The notes: generated from the letters alone by a model not told the origin. A stretch of 60,841 nucleotides of DNA from Variovorax sp. J22P240 (GCF_030316855.1 NZ_JASZYR010000023.1:1-60841); one strand, 5' to 3'; shown: positions 1 to 8,336, counted from the first letter of the stretch. Program-made: numbers and translations.

Positions 1-1
1 G

Positions 2-460
2 ATGTTCTTCGACGATCGTGTTGCCGCGTTGCGCGAGATGCAGCGCGTGCTTCGGCCGGGCGGCCGCCTTGTCGTGGCGGTTTGCGATGCGCTCGAGCGC
101 TCGCCCGGCTACGCGTCGCTCGCCGTGCTGCTCGAGCGGCTATTCGGCAAGACCGTTGCCGATGCCTTCCGTGCACCATTCGTGCTCGGCGATGCGGCTG
201 CACTTCGCGCACTGTGCGTAGCCGCGGATATCACGGACGCGACTGTCGTTCAATGCAATGGCATCGTTCGCTTCGCATCGATCGACCTGCTGGTGTCGAC
301 CGAACGCGCCTGCGTGTGGACGCTTGGCGGTCAGCTGGACGCAACCCAGTTCGAGCTTCTGCGGGACGAAGCGCAAGACGCATTGCTGCCATTCGTCGAT
401 GCCGGCGGCATGGTTTCGTTCGCAATGCCGGCCTTGTTGATCACAGCGGCGAAAAGGTGA
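2..460 (+). CDS. Class I SAM-dependent methyltransferase, C-terminal part (cut by window edge)
   Basis: The 152 visible residues look like the second half of a class I methyltransferase. The stretch LREMQRVLRPGGRLVVAV is the usual post-motif helix and strand of the Rossmann fold (LxPGGxLxV), followed by a variable substrate-recognition part and a closing strand FAMPALLITAAKR. The SAM-binding GxGxG motif is absent because the gene starts left of the window, so the apparent first Met is probably internal. The substrate cannot be read from this part; small-molecule methyltransferases of the UbiE type have this layout. Confidence 0.75.
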   Translation: MFFDDRVAALREMQRVLRPGGRLVVAVCDALERSPGYASLAVLLERLFGKTVADAFRAPFVLGDAAALRALCVAADITDATVVQCNGIVRFASIDLLVSTERACVWTLGGQLDATQFELLRDEAQDALLPFVDAGGMVSFAMPALLITAAKR

Positions 461-573
461 GTTCCTCTGAAGGAGCCCTTAACCTTTGCAACGAGGTGCT
501 GGCCCAGCACATCGACATCGCTCCGCTCGAGACCCAAGGAAGGCGTCTCCGCCTGAGCCAAGGATCGAATGTG

Positions 574-700
574 CCCGTGCTCGCGGTGGCATGGCAACGT
601 CGACGATGTCGCAGCGTTTCCAGGCGAAGCTGCGCTGCGCGACGACTGCAGCCAAGTTGCCGCCGGCACTATCTCCTGACACCATCAACGGCGCGTCGTG
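574..700 (-). pseudogene. Remnant of HSL-type alpha/beta hydrolase (esterase/lipase)
   Basis: On the minus strand the peptide VSGDSAGGNLAAVVAQR is a textbook nucleophile elbow of the hormone-sensitive-lipase family (GDSAGGNLA, catalytic Ser). Similarity stops after a few more residues, there is no HGGG oxyanion motif upstream, and no Asp/His part downstream in any frame. I read it as a short relic of a lost esterase gene between the methyltransferase and the toxin-antitoxin pair. Confidence 0.5.
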
Positions 701-796
701 CCGTCCGGTGAGGCGCGTCCGCTGCTCGCTAGCACTGCATCGCCAGCCATCAGTCTTAGACCGCGGCGGGATACGGTGTTCGGGCACGCGCGCCCT

Positions 797-825
797 TTGA
801 ACCTTTTGATCCACCGGTATATAAT
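797..825 (+). promoter_or_regulatory. Sigma70-type promoter of the toxin-antitoxin pair
   Basis: TTGAAC at 797-802 and a perfect TATAAT at 820-825 are separated by 17 bp, the optimal spacing. Transcription would begin near 832, giving a leader of about 26 nt before the antitoxin ATG at 858, with GGAG at about 845-848 as ribosome site. This is the best promoter match I found in the window. Confidence 0.75.
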
Positions 826-857
826 CTCATCAAATAGATCAACTGGAGTGGAAACCC

Positions 858-1529
858 ATGGGCAAAGCCGCTTCCGCCACGCTGCAGGGAGATCTGCTCT
901 CCGTGCAGCCCTACCGCGACGATCGGGACCACGGTACTCCCGGTCGCACCTTCTTGTTGGAGGTGAAGGACGCCGCCCTCTCCAGCGTACTGATGTCTTC
1001 GCTTTCGATGCTCGACCGACTGCTGGTCGAAAAGATGGCAGCCGCGCGCGAACGCCACATGGAGGAGGTAGTCGACTTCATGACGGAGCGCCTGCTGGTG
1101 CCCAGCACGGTCGAGATGGATATGGCCCAGCGGCTCGCCACGCGGCACGCGCGCGTCCTCAACGAGTTTGGCTACCTCACGGCCGAGCAACTGGCCGATG
1201 CCAACCGATCACAAGCGGGCAACCGCGCGGCGCTGGCCGCCAACTGGCGCAAGCGCCGACAGATTTTTGCAGTGCCGCATCCCGAGAAGGCAGCGCGCGA
1301 GCGCGACGTTTATCCGGCCTTCCAGTTTGAGGAGCACAAGCCGATCAAGGCGGTGCATGACGTGCTCGAAGCCTTCGGCGCACACAAGGCGCCATGGAAG
1401 TTGGCACTGTGGTTCACGTCGAACAATGGCTGGCTGCCTGGCAGCGCGCGGCCCGTCGATCTGCTGACCACAGACTCGCAGGCTGTCATCGCAGCCGCCA
1501 AGCGCGACGCCCAAGGAAGCGCGGCTTGA
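858..1529 (+). CDS. Antitoxin of the Xre/MbcA-like class paired with a RES toxin
   Basis: A 223-residue protein directly upstream of a RES-domain gene. Its C-terminus (GWLPGSARPVDLLTTDSQAVIAAAK) resembles the toxin-binding domain of Xre/MbcA/ParS antitoxins, where a G-x-RPxDLL-T segment near the end seals the toxin's active site. I see no clear helix-turn-helix; the N-terminal half has alternating helical segments with TERLLVPSTVEMDMAQRLAT. The stop codon overlaps the toxin's start (TTGA), so the two are translationally coupled. Role by family knowledge: neutralises the toxin and may autoregulate the operon. Assignment rests mainly on the C-terminal motif and the neighbour. Confidence 0.65.
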   Translation: MGKAASATLQGDLLSVQPYRDDRDHGTPGRTFLLEVKDAALSSVLMSSLSMLDRLLVEKMAAARERHMEEVVDFMTERLLVPSTVEMDMAQRLATRHARVLNEFGYLTAEQLADANRSQAGNRAALAANWRKRRQIFAVPHPEKAARERDVYPAFQFEEHKPIKAVHDVLEAFGAHKAPWKLALWFTSNNGWLPGSARPVDLLTTDSQAVIAAAKRDAQGSAA

Positions 1530-2173
1530 GTTGCCGCGCACCGATCCCTCCGCTGGATGCCCTGTTCGATCGCTGGCCCGCAGGCGAGGGGATCCACGTC
1601 ATCCACGACACTGCGTTCGCGCCAGAAAGCTTCAATCCCGGTGCGGACGCGGCGGGGCTGCTGCACAAACCGACACGCTTCGCGCCGATCCGTGACGTCA
1701 AGGGCAGGGTAGTGCCCTATCTGTACGGCGGCGCAACGCTGGACTGTGTGATTTTTGAGACCGTATTTCATGACGTACCGGTCGATGCAGCAGACAAGTT
1801 CGTGGATCTGGACTTCTTTGCGCAGCGGGGCCATGGTGAGGTCGTGCCAAGTCGCGATCTGAGGCTCGTGGATCTGACAAGCGGAGGCCTGCACAGATTG
1901 AAGGTTCCGAAGGACGAACTCATCACCAGCCCGGCCCGCAACTATCTCGCGACCGCCAAGTGGGCTGAGGCACTACACCATCAATTCCGAGACGCGGACG
2001 GAGTGGTGTGGATGTCGCGCCAGCGCGACCGCGATCGTTCGGTCATGCTGTTCGGCGACCGCGCCAAAGGAGTTCTGACCGGGACCCGCATGGGTGGACC
2101 GCTCGCCCGCAACGACGCCCTGCGGCAGACGATCCTGGCTGCGGCCTTGCGCGCCGGCATCGACGCGGCCTGA
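1526..2173 (+). CDS. RES-domain toxin (NAD+ phosphorylase family)
   Basis: RES-domain proteins degrade NAD+ and arrest growth when not held by their Xre-type antitoxin. Here PTRFAPIRD, the YLYGGATLDCVIFETVFHDV segment (conserved aromatic, Glu and His of the RES fold) and a late W-x-SRQRDRDRSVMLFGDR give a complete domain. I choose TTG at 1526 as the start: it overlaps the antitoxin stop by 4 nt, has AAGGA at 1513-1517 in front, and yields 215 residues, a normal size. A longer reading from 1394 only adds out-of-frame antitoxin sequence. Confidence 0.8.
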   Translation: MSCRAPIPPLDALFDRWPAGEGIHVIHDTAFAPESFNPGADAAGLLHKPTRFAPIRDVKGRVVPYLYGGATLDCVIFETVFHDVPVDAADKFVDLDFFAQRGHGEVVPSRDLRLVDLTSGGLHRLKVPKDELITSPARNYLATAKWAEALHHQFRDADGVVWMSRQRDRDRSVMLFGDRAKGVLTGTRMGGPLARNDALRQTILAAALRAGIDAA

Positions 2174-2358
2174 CGACGGCGCGGCGCGGATTCTCGATTC
2201 GCCGGCACCCATCCAGCCAATGTCTGGCTCGTATCGGCGCCTGCACATGGGCAGGCCGGGATTTGCGGGCCTCGCTGGGGGAAGGGCCGCTCAGACGCGC
2301 ATTCCCTCGACACCCCCGCTTATCGCAGCCAAATGTCGCCCGCAGCGCAAATCTACAC

Positions 2359-2649
2359 GTGGAAGGCTTCGCGTTGAGTCGAGCGTCGATCGCAAGGCGG
2401 GCCGATCTCGAGCGGACACAGGCCGGCACCGGCAAGCCGATCTCCTACCTGGTCGAATACGTCCTCGACGGCTCTACCGCCGGTTGGGGCGGGGAGGTGC
2501 TGTTGCTCAGCGGCAAGCGGCACCAGCTCGCAGGTGGTGTGCTGAACAACGTCTCTGGCGACACGGTCGGCCAAGCGGTCGACCTGGCGCTCGACGCCGA
2601 GATTGATTTGCTGGACATCGAGGAGCTCAACAAGATGTACGGGATCTGA
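2359..2649 (+). CDS. Hypothetical protein, possibly missing its 5' end
   Basis: About 96 residues with sensible amino-acid use: KPISYLVEYVLDGSTAGWG, then SGDTVGQAVDLALDAEIDLLDIEELNKMYGI. I do not recognise a family. The only in-frame starts outside the RES gene are GTG at 2359 and TTG at 2374, neither with a good ribosome site, so the 5' end may have been lost. The C-terminal acidic helix looks genuine. It lies between the toxin and a DUF1488-like gene, on the same strand. Confidence 0.4.
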   Translation: MEGFALSRASIARRADLERTQAGTGKPISYLVEYVLDGSTAGWGGEVLLLSGKRHQLAGGVLNNVSGDTVGQAVDLALDAEIDLLDIEELNKMYGI

Positions 2650-2745
2650 CCTCATTCGGAGCGAGCAGGCACGGCACCGCCTTGTTGGACGGAGCGGCGC
2701 GGCAGGCATGGGCCATACTGAGCCTCCCAATACTTGGAGACCTCC

Positions 2746-2994
2746 ATGACGACTGAGGCTGCTTACAGCAACGGCTGCATTAGCTTCGCGATCTACCCTG
2801 ACGGTGCCGGTACTGCTCGCGTCGTCGCGCGGATCACTGAGGAAGCACTGCAGGACCACTTCCGCGCAACCGGTAGTGCTACGCACTTGATGCAGGTCTT
2901 TGGTGCGAACCAGGCGACGATCGTCGACAAGGCCCTCGAGCGATTCGCGCAGGCTCCTGGGTTTCCCGTGCTGCTGCGCAGCGCTGACTTTTAG
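2746..2994 (+). CDS. Small DUF1488-like protein
   Basis: The 82-residue protein has the DUF1488 pattern: an F-x-I-Y-P strand, R-V-x-A-R-I-T-x-EAL-x-x-HF, then HLMQVFGANQATIVDKALERF, i.e. a small alpha/beta protein ending in the F-x-x-N-x-x-x-I-x-x-x-A helix. Function of the family is unknown; members are common in stress islands of Proteobacteria. ATG 2746 is chosen because GGAG lies 6 nt in front; an in-frame TTG at 2734 is not needed. Confidence 0.6.
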   Translation: MTTEAAYSNGCISFAIYPDGAGTARVVARITEEALQDHFRATGSATHLMQVFGANQATIVDKALERFAQAPGFPVLLRSADF

Positions 2995-3017
2995 GCGACG
3001 AGGGTCGAGTTTTTCCT

Positions 3018-3640
3018 GTGGCAGGCCTTGCAGCAAAGCCGGGTCATTGCGGCACCCCGTTCTACTCGCGACCGTCTGGCAGCCTCTGGATCGAGTCGGT
3101 CATCTGCAGGTTCAACGAAGTGCTGGAGGCGGCGAGAACATGGATGGTTGTCGGGAGAGCACTTCAGCGTCGACGGTGCGCTGATCCAGGCCTGGGCCGG
3201 ACACAAGAGCTTCGTTCGCAAGGACGGTGACGACGATGCCGGCAGGCGACGAGGACTCCAAGGGGCAGCGACGCAGCAACGCAACGCACGAGTCGAAGAC
3301 CGATCCTGATTCGAAGCTGTACCGCAAGGGCAGGACTGCCAGCGAGCTGGGCTACATGGGCCCATGCTCACCGACAACCGTCACGGTCTGGTTGTCAGAG
3401 CCATGGTCACGCAGGCCGACGCTTTGCCGAATGAGAAGCGGTCAAGGTCATGATCAGGACGCAAGTCAAGCCACCGCGAGTGCGGATACCAAGATCACGC
3501 TCGGCGCCGACAAGGGCTAACGCGGCCGAGTTCATCGAGGCGCTCTAGCGCATGAAGGTGCGCGGCATCAAGAAGGTCGACCAACTGTTCGTGCTGACGA
3601 TGGCCGCCTATTTGCGGCTGCTCCAGTGCGTGGCGCCATC
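3018..3640 (+). pseudogene. Degenerate IS5-type transposase remnant
   Basis: Pieces of one transposase appear in different frames: EHFSVDGALIQAW (first catalytic Asp region), KSFVRKDGDDD, RRSNATHESKTDPDSKLYRKG, ITLGADKG (second Asp region) and KKVDQLFVLTMAAY near the end. The order and spacing match DDE transposases of the IS5/DUF772 type, but frameshifts and an in-frame stop destroy the gene and the N-terminus is missing. The remnant directly abuts the truncated dhaK-like gene at about 3650, so it is the likely cause of that truncation. No terminal repeats or target duplication were found. Confidence 0.7.
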
Positions 3641-3657
3641 CGTGGGCGCCGGCTGCA

Positions 3658-3813
3658 TCCGGTGACGATGCCCACTTTGCCGGGCACGGCGCCGCTGCTG
3701 CGCGCCACCACGCGGCCGCCTTCTCCGCGGCGCTGCAACTCGGGGTGGGCCAAACACAGGCCGTCGAGCATTTCGTCGACGTAGGCGTTCGGGTCGTTCA
3801 GGATCTTTTTCAC
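3658..3813 (-). pseudogene. Truncated DhaK-like dihydroxyacetone/ketose kinase, N-terminus only
   Basis: From a GTG start at 3813 (GGAG four bases upstream) the first ~52 residues read MKKILNDPNAYVDEML, then DGLCLAHPELQ and GKVGIVTG, which is the N-terminus of the DhaK family (substrate-binding kinase subunit for dihydroxyacetone or similar ketoses). The conserved GGGSGHEP that should follow is replaced by unrelated residues where the IS remnant begins. It is the third gene of the minus-strand cluster after the aldolase and the binding protein, hinting that the cluster once metabolised a small keto sugar or sugar acid. Confidence 0.75.
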
Positions 3814-3890
3814 GATGCTCCGTCGCGCGCCGGCCGGCGACGGCCGTGCCGGCGCCGGCTTGTGCTCGGCGCCCGCGCGCTTGGGCCGGA

Positions 3891-4871
3891 TCAGTCGGCC
3901 TTCAGGCGGCCATCCTTGGTGGCTTGCGAGGCCAGTGCGTATTCGGCGTCGAGCAAGCGTGCGAATTCCTGCGGCGTGCTGGAGTAGGCGACGCTGCCGA
4001 GTTCGCGGGCGCTGTTCACCGTCTGTGGGTCCTTGACGGCTTGCGCAAGCGCGGCGGCGAGCTTGTCCTGCACCGCCTTGGGCGTCCCGCTGGGCGCCAG
4101 CACTCCGACGTAGGTGGTGCCATCGATCTCGCCGAAGCCGAGTTCCGCGACGGTCTGGACACCGGGCAGCGATGGATCTTGCGTCGGCCCCAACACCGCA
4201 AGCGGCTGAAGCGCGCCGCCCTTGATGTGCTGCAGCGAACTGCTGACCTGGTCGAAGTGCACATCGACCTGTCCGCCGATCAGGTCGATCAGTGCAGGAC
4301 CCGACCCCTTGTAGCTAACGATCGTGAACTTGGTCTTGAGCAGGGTCTCGAGTTGCAGCAACGCGAGGTGGTTGGGCGTACCCGGCCCGGAATGCGCAGC
4401 GATCAGCTTGCCCTCGCCGGAACGCGCGTAGGCGGCGAGTTCCTTGAAGCTCTTGAACTTGGTTTCGTTCCTGCGCGCGAGCAACACCATCGAACCCTTG
4501 TTCACCAGGCCGAGTGGAGCGAAGTTCGACCGGCTGTAGCTTGTCTTGACCATTTCCGGAACCGTGACCACCACGCCGGCTCCGCAAAGCAGCAGGGTGT
4601 ATCCATCCGGAGCGGCGCGAGCGACTTGCATGGCGCCGATCGAGCCGCCGGCGCCCGCTCGGTTGTCGACGATCACCGACTGCCCCAGCACCTTGCCGAG
4701 GGCAACCGCCACTGTTCGCGCCACAATGTCGGTGTTACCTCCCGGCGCAAAGGGGACGACGATCGTCACCGGCTTGCTGGGAAAGTCCTGGGCCCATGCG
4801 GTAGCTGTCAATGCGCTGCCCGCGGCGGCGAGCGTTCCGAGCTTCAGAAGCTCGCGACGTCGGATATTCAT
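3891..4871 (-). CDS. Bug/TctC-family periplasmic tripartite tricarboxylate-type binding protein
   Basis: 326 residues. N-terminus MNIRRRELLKLGTLAAAG carries a Tat-like RRxxLK signal followed by a hydrophobic stretch and ATAWA cleavage site. The mature part has the Bug hallmarks: FPSKPVTIVVPFAPGGNTDIVAR, a VIVDNRAGAGGSIGA loop, the PDGYTLLL strand and GTPNHLALLQLE. These proteins capture carboxylates or sugar acids in the periplasm; Burkholderiales have very large numbers of them. No TctA/TctB membrane partner is nearby, as is usual for orphan Bug genes. It lies 29 bp after the DapA-like gene and is probably in one transcript with it. Confidence 0.9.
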   Translation of the reverse strand: MNIRRRELLKLGTLAAAGSALTATAWAQDFPSKPVTIVVPFAPGGNTDIVARTVAVALGKVLGQSVIVDNRAGAGGSIGAMQVARAAPDGYTLLLCGAGVVVTVPEMVKTSYSRSNFAPLGLVNKGSMVLLARRNETKFKSFKELAAYARSGEGKLIAAHSGPGTPNHLALLQLETLLKTKFTIVSYKGSGPALIDLIGGQVDVHFDQVSSSLQHIKGGALQPLAVLGPTQDPSLPGVQTVAELGFGEIDGTTYVGVLAPSGTPKAVQDKLAAALAQAVKDPQTVNSARELGSVAYSSTPQEFARLLDAEYALASQATKDGRLKAD

Positions 4872-4900
4872 GATTCTTGTGTCTCCGGATGAAGTTAGAG

Positions 4901-5791
4901 TCAGATGTCAAAGCGCAGCACGTCGTCGAGCGCGGCCTTGATCCTGGCTAGCTGGGCGTCGCTGGTGGTCGGCATGGGTGCCCGGGGCAGGCCGGCGTTG
5001 CAGCCTTGCAGCGTGATGGAGGTCTTCAGGTTCGCAGGCAGGTTGTCCGCGACGATTGCGTTCCAGAAGGCCAACATGGATTTGTGCATCTCCAGCGCCT
5101 TCACATGGTCGCCGGCCTGCACCGTGTTCCACAGGTTCACGCACACGCCCGGCAGCGCCGCCGGCGTGGCGGCGATCGTGCCGTGCGCGCCCAAGGCGAA
5201 CGACGAATACAGCAACGCGTCCACGGCCGAATAGACCTTGCAGCCCGCGGGCACGCCGAGCAGCAGATCGGCCATGAGCTTGAGGTCGCCTTGGCTCTGC
5301 TTGATGCCTTGCACACCGGGCAGATCCTGCATCAGGCGGATCATCTGCGCCGGATTCAGGTAGTTCCACGGTACGACGTTGTAGATGATGACGGGGATGT
5401 CAACCGCCTCGGTCAGCGCCTTGAAGTGGCGGTGGGTGGCGTCTTCATCGGGCTTGAAGAGGTAGTGAACGGGGGTGACCTGCAGCCCGGCAATGGGAAG
5501 GTGCGAGATCGCCTTGGCGCGGTTGATGGCATCGCGCGTGCTGTTCGAAATGATGCCGGCAACGATCGGTACGGCGCCCGCCACTTCCTCCGCGGTGATC
5601 TCCAGCAGGCGTTTGAATTCATCGATGGTCAGCGTGTGGCCCTCGCCGCTGCTGCCGCCCGGGCAGACGCCATGCACCCTCTTGTCCAGGTTGAAGCGGA
5701 TGACCCTGCGATAGGCCGCTTCGTCGATGTCGCCGTTGGCGGTGAAAGGAGTGACAAGGGGAGGGATGACGCCGGTCAGTTCAAGACTCAT
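4901..5791 (-). CDS. DapA/HpaI-type aldolase or dehydratase (dihydrodipicolinate synthase family)
   Basis: About 296 residues, the family norm. A TIM barrel is indicated by GVIPPLVTPFTANGDID, VCPGGSSGEGHTL (replacing the GTTGE loop of true DapA), VIIYNVVPW with the catalytic Tyr and VQGIKQSQGD with the Schiff-base Lys. Because the Thr-Thr pair is Ser-Ser and the cluster carries a Bug transporter protein, a GntR regulator and a DhaK remnant, I infer a catabolic lyase acting on a 2-keto sugar acid or related pyruvate aldol, not lysine synthesis. Start ATG 5791 gives the canonical N-terminus; upstream extension lacks similarity. Confidence 0.85.
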   Translation of the reverse strand: MSLELTGVIPPLVTPFTANGDIDEAAYRRVIRFNLDKRVHGVCPGGSSGEGHTLTIDEFKRLLEITAEEVAGAVPIVAGIISNSTRDAINRAKAISHLPIAGLQVTPVHYLFKPDEDATHRHFKALTEAVDIPVIIYNVVPWNYLNPAQMIRLMQDLPGVQGIKQSQGDLKLMADLLLGVPAGCKVYSAVDALLYSSFALGAHGTIAATPAALPGVCVNLWNTVQAGDHVKALEMHKSMLAFWNAIVADNLPANLKTSITLQGCNAGLPRAPMPTTSDAQLARIKAALDDVLRFDI

Positions 5792-5828
5792 GAAAGTGCT
5801 CCGTTTGCAGTTTGGGTGGGTAATAGCG

Positions 5829-5935
5829 CAACTGACAATTGCGCCATGAAGCAAACTATATGGCATCTGACATGTCAGTGCAAACGCGGTAACACTTCTG
5901 GACAGCTCAGTGTGGGTCTTCTAATCTGTCAGCTG
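5829..5935. promoter_or_regulatory. Candidate GntR operator region with perfect palindrome CTGACATGTCAG
   Basis: In the 212-bp divergent region between the aldolase and the GntR gene there is a perfect 12-bp palindrome at 5867-5878 and related half sites, ACTGACAATTG at 5831-5841 and CTGTCAG at 5926-5932. GntR/FadR-type regulators bind short palindromes of this TGnnA-type spacing, so the regulator probably controls both directions from here. Direct evidence is only the repeated half site. Confidence 0.5.
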
Positions 5936-6003
5936 CCGCACTGTTCGTCCTGGCGTAGAGTCGTGCCTCATCCGAGCGACCAATTCGCCGGGAAAGGACC
6001 TTG

Positions 6004-6738
6004 ATGAGTGCGTCAAAGAAAAAGCCCGCGCCTGCGCCACCTGCCGTGTCGCAGCGCACCCTGGCCTACGAGAGCTTCCGGCGGCAGATCCTGAGCGCAA
6101 AGATTCGCCCGGGGCAGTTCGTGTCGCAGCGCGAGCTCACCCGCCTGCTCGACCTGCCTCTGGGCGCCATCCGCGAGATGATTCCCCGGCTGGAGGCCGC
6201 CCGGCTGATCGTGACCGTGCCGAAGCGGGGTTTGCAGATCGCGCCAGTGGACCTGAAGCTGATCCGCAACGCATTTCAGGTGCGAAGCATGGTGGAGAGG
6301 GAGGCAGTACGCCACTTTCTGCGTTCGGCATCGGACGATGAGCTGGCTCGCATCGAAGAACAACACCTGACGATCCTCGAGCGCGCCAGCTCGGCCGAGC
6401 CCGACCCGACGCTTGACGCAGATGCGCAGACGGTGGATTGGGGCCTGCACGACACGATGGTCGACAGCATCGGCAACGAGATCCTGTCCGAGATCTACCG
6501 GGTGAACAGTTTGCATGTGAGGCTCATACGCCTCGACGCCGGCCTGGTTCGCCCGATGCGCATCGTTCCCGCGATGGAGGAACATCTGGCTTTCATCGCC
6601 GCGTTGAGGGCGCGCGATGAGGACAAGGCAATCAAATCCATCAGCGAGCACATCGAGCGCTCCAGGGCGCGTGTTCTCGATGCGATGCTAGGGTCAAACC
6701 AATCAGGTTCGATCAAAACGAGTGCGGCCGCCGCGTAG
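6004..6738 (+). CDS. GntR-family transcriptional regulator (FadR/FCD type)
   Basis: 244 residues. A winged helix spans roughly residues 18-85 (LAYESFRRQILSAKIRPGQFVSQRELTRLL, then GAIREMIPRLEAARLI and VPKRGLQIAPV), followed by an all-helical effector domain with the FCD pattern (D-x-x-x-H near LHDTMVDSI and a final EHLAFIAALRARDEDKA, SEHIERSR). ATG 6004 has AAAGGA 5 nt upstream. It is transcribed away from the aldolase and Bug genes and probably represses them until a metabolite binds. The inducer is unknown. Confidence 0.85.
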   Translation: MSASKKKPAPAPPAVSQRTLAYESFRRQILSAKIRPGQFVSQRELTRLLDLPLGAIREMIPRLEAARLIVTVPKRGLQIAPVDLKLIRNAFQVRSMVEREAVRHFLRSASDDELARIEEQHLTILERASSAEPDPTLDADAQTVDWGLHDTMVDSIGNEILSEIYRVNSLHVRLIRLDAGLVRPMRIVPAMEEHLAFIAALRARDEDKAIKSISEHIERSRARVLDAMLGSNQSGSIKTSAAAA

Positions 6739-6915
6739 CGCCTCGCTCGGACGATTACCATGTTCTACGAGGTGAGCGAATCGGGACGCGTGAAGCTCGC
6801 GCATCAGCCCCGACGCCCGACGAGGCGCACCTGCTCGGCGCGCACCGCGATCAGCGGCCCTGACAGACCTGAGCGCGCTTCTCCTGGAAGGCGCCGGCCT
6901 CCGCAGGGCACCGGT

Positions 6916-7659
6916 CTAGGTGGAGGCTGTCTGCCGAAAGACGTTGGCACCCAGCGCCGAGCCATGCACGGCCAGATGCGCGCCCAACTGAATGGCCTGC
7001 AGCAACTCGGCCGGCTGCAGCCCTTGCGACAGCGCGGTGGCGACGATCTGCCGCACCGCGCCAGGGTTGAACGCCGTGAAGCAAGCATGCAAGGCGAGCT
7101 GCACCAGGCTGCGCTCCGAGGGCGTCAGGCCTGCGCCGGGCCGGCCCTGTTCGACGAAGTCGAGCAGCACCTCGGCATAGCCAGGGTCGAGCCTCGTCAT
7201 GGCGTTCAGGGTCAGGGCATGGGCGGAGCCAACCCCGTTGATGCGGTCCTGGAGCTTGTCGTCGATGGCCGCCGCTTCGCTCAGGTCCATGAATTCCGCC
7301 AGGATATCGGTCGCCTGGCACACGCTCGCGACGCCTTGCACCGCCACGAGATGCAGCACGTCGAAGACGTCGGCCTGTGTGGCTCCCACCTCGAACGCCC
7401 GATTCATGTGGGTGTGCAGGCCCGACTCGAAAAGATGCGAGGACGAAGCATCGAGCGCAACATAGATGAGCTCCACCATGCGCTCCGACAGCGGCCCGGT
7501 GCGCGCGGGATAGCCGGCGTAGCGCGCGTATTGCTGGAGGAAGCCGGGGCACGCCTCCAGCATGGTGTCGGTCCATGGACGCCAGTAGCCGCGCTCGGCG
7601 ATGAAGTAGTCCTTGACCTGCTCGCGCGCCGCATCGGTCGCAGGGTCTGGCGTGCTCAT
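6916..7659 (-). CDS. Carboxymuconolactone decarboxylase-family protein
   Basis: 247 residues with two AhpD-like helical halves: PLSERMVELIYVALDASSSHLFESGLHTHMNRAFEVGATQADVFDVL in the first and TPSERSLVQLALHACFTAFNPGAVRQIVATAL in the second. The CxxC redox pair of AhpD is absent (SSSH at that place), which suggests a decarboxylase-like or hydrolase-like role instead of peroxidase reduction. AGGAG lies 5 nt before ATG 7659. Just upstream, 7660-7813, the minus strand ends a reading frame with VDPKVPDFVRLD and a stop, the likely tail of a neighbour gene removed by the IS6 remnant. Confidence 0.8.
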   Translation of the reverse strand: MSTPDPATDAAREQVKDYFIAERGYWRPWTDTMLEACPGFLQQYARYAGYPARTGPLSERMVELIYVALDASSSHLFESGLHTHMNRAFEVGATQADVFDVLHLVAVQGVASVCQATDILAEFMDLSEAAAIDDKLQDRINGVGSAHALTLNAMTRLDPGYAEVLLDFVEQGRPGAGLTPSERSLVQLALHACFTAFNPGAVRQIVATALSQGLQPAELLQAIQLGAHLAVHGSALGANVFRQTAST

Positions 7660-7809
7660 CGCGGCTCCTGGGCCAGCACGATGGTGGCGCGGGCATCGCC
7701 CGCGGTGAGCCGCTGGAGGGGGTCGAGGTGCCGGGTGGCGCGACGATGGTGGCCCGGCGGTTTTGTCGCGTTAAGCTAGTCGAGGCGGACGAAGTCCGGC
7801 ACCTTCGGG

Positions 7810-7972
7810 TCAACGGACGGCGAGGCTGTAGAAGTAGTCGGCATCCGAAAATGCCAGGCCACCGGGGCAGCGCAGCTGCCCCTTCTTGACCATGTGCATG
7901 GTCTCGATGGCGGCGATCAGCCGAGCAGCACAGTCAAAGGACTTGAATCCCATCATCGGTCGGCACAGGATC
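7810..7972 (-). pseudogene. C-terminal fragment of an IS6-family DDE transposase
   Basis: The peptide RPMMGFKSFDCAARLIAAIETMHMVKKGQL, then an FYSLAVR end, is the typical C-terminus of IS6/IS26-type transposases (GFKSF...I-x-x-IE-x-MHM-x-KGQ). Upstream of about 7972 the similarity stops abruptly, so more than three quarters of the gene is missing, including the catalytic residues. The fragment marks an old insertion or recombination point next to the carboxymuconolactone decarboxylase-family gene. Confidence 0.75.
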
Positions 7973-8090
7973 GCGCCAGGATCAATGTCGACGACCACGA
8001 GGTCGGCCAGCACCTCGGTAAGCCTCAGATGAGGTCGCCCGCTTTCGCGCCGCGCCTTTGGCCGGACCCCGGGCGCGGCCGCGCGCCGGG

Positions 8091-8336
8091 TCACTGCCTA
8101 GCGCTGTCGTCGCCCGCGGCTTCCTCGGTTTGGGCCGCGTCGGTGCCTATGTCGGGCGTGCCCGGGAAGCCAGTCTTTTGATTCGCCTCGCGTCCCATTC
8201 GGCTGCCCTCCTCAGGCGGGTCCTGCCCGATGGCGCGGCTCTGCTCGATGTTGCGGCCCGAGGACGCACCACGGTCTCCAAGCCTTGCTTCATGCGCCGG
8301 TGAGGGAACCGCGGTGGGTCGCTTGTCTTCAGTCAT
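8091..8336 (-). CDS. Small hydrophilic, probably disordered protein
   Basis: 81 residues rich in Glu, Gly, Asp and Pro with no hydrophobic core (MTEDKRPTAVPSPAHEARLG..., ending TEEAAGDDSARQ). A very good ribosome site, AAGGAG, lies 5 nt before ATG 8336, which supports real translation. Composition resembles small stress-induced hydrophilins found beside DUF892 and Hsp20 genes elsewhere in this window. No family recognised. Confidence 0.6.
   Translation of the reverse strand: MTEDKRPTAVPSPAHEARLGDRGASSGRNIEQSRAIGQDPPEEGSRMGREANQKTGFPGTPDIGTDAAQTEEAAGDDSARQ

Noticed and set aside
5006..6004. 332-residue plus-strand frame antisense to the aldolase
   Set aside because: Shadow frame over a DapA-like enzyme with intact Tyr and Lys motifs.
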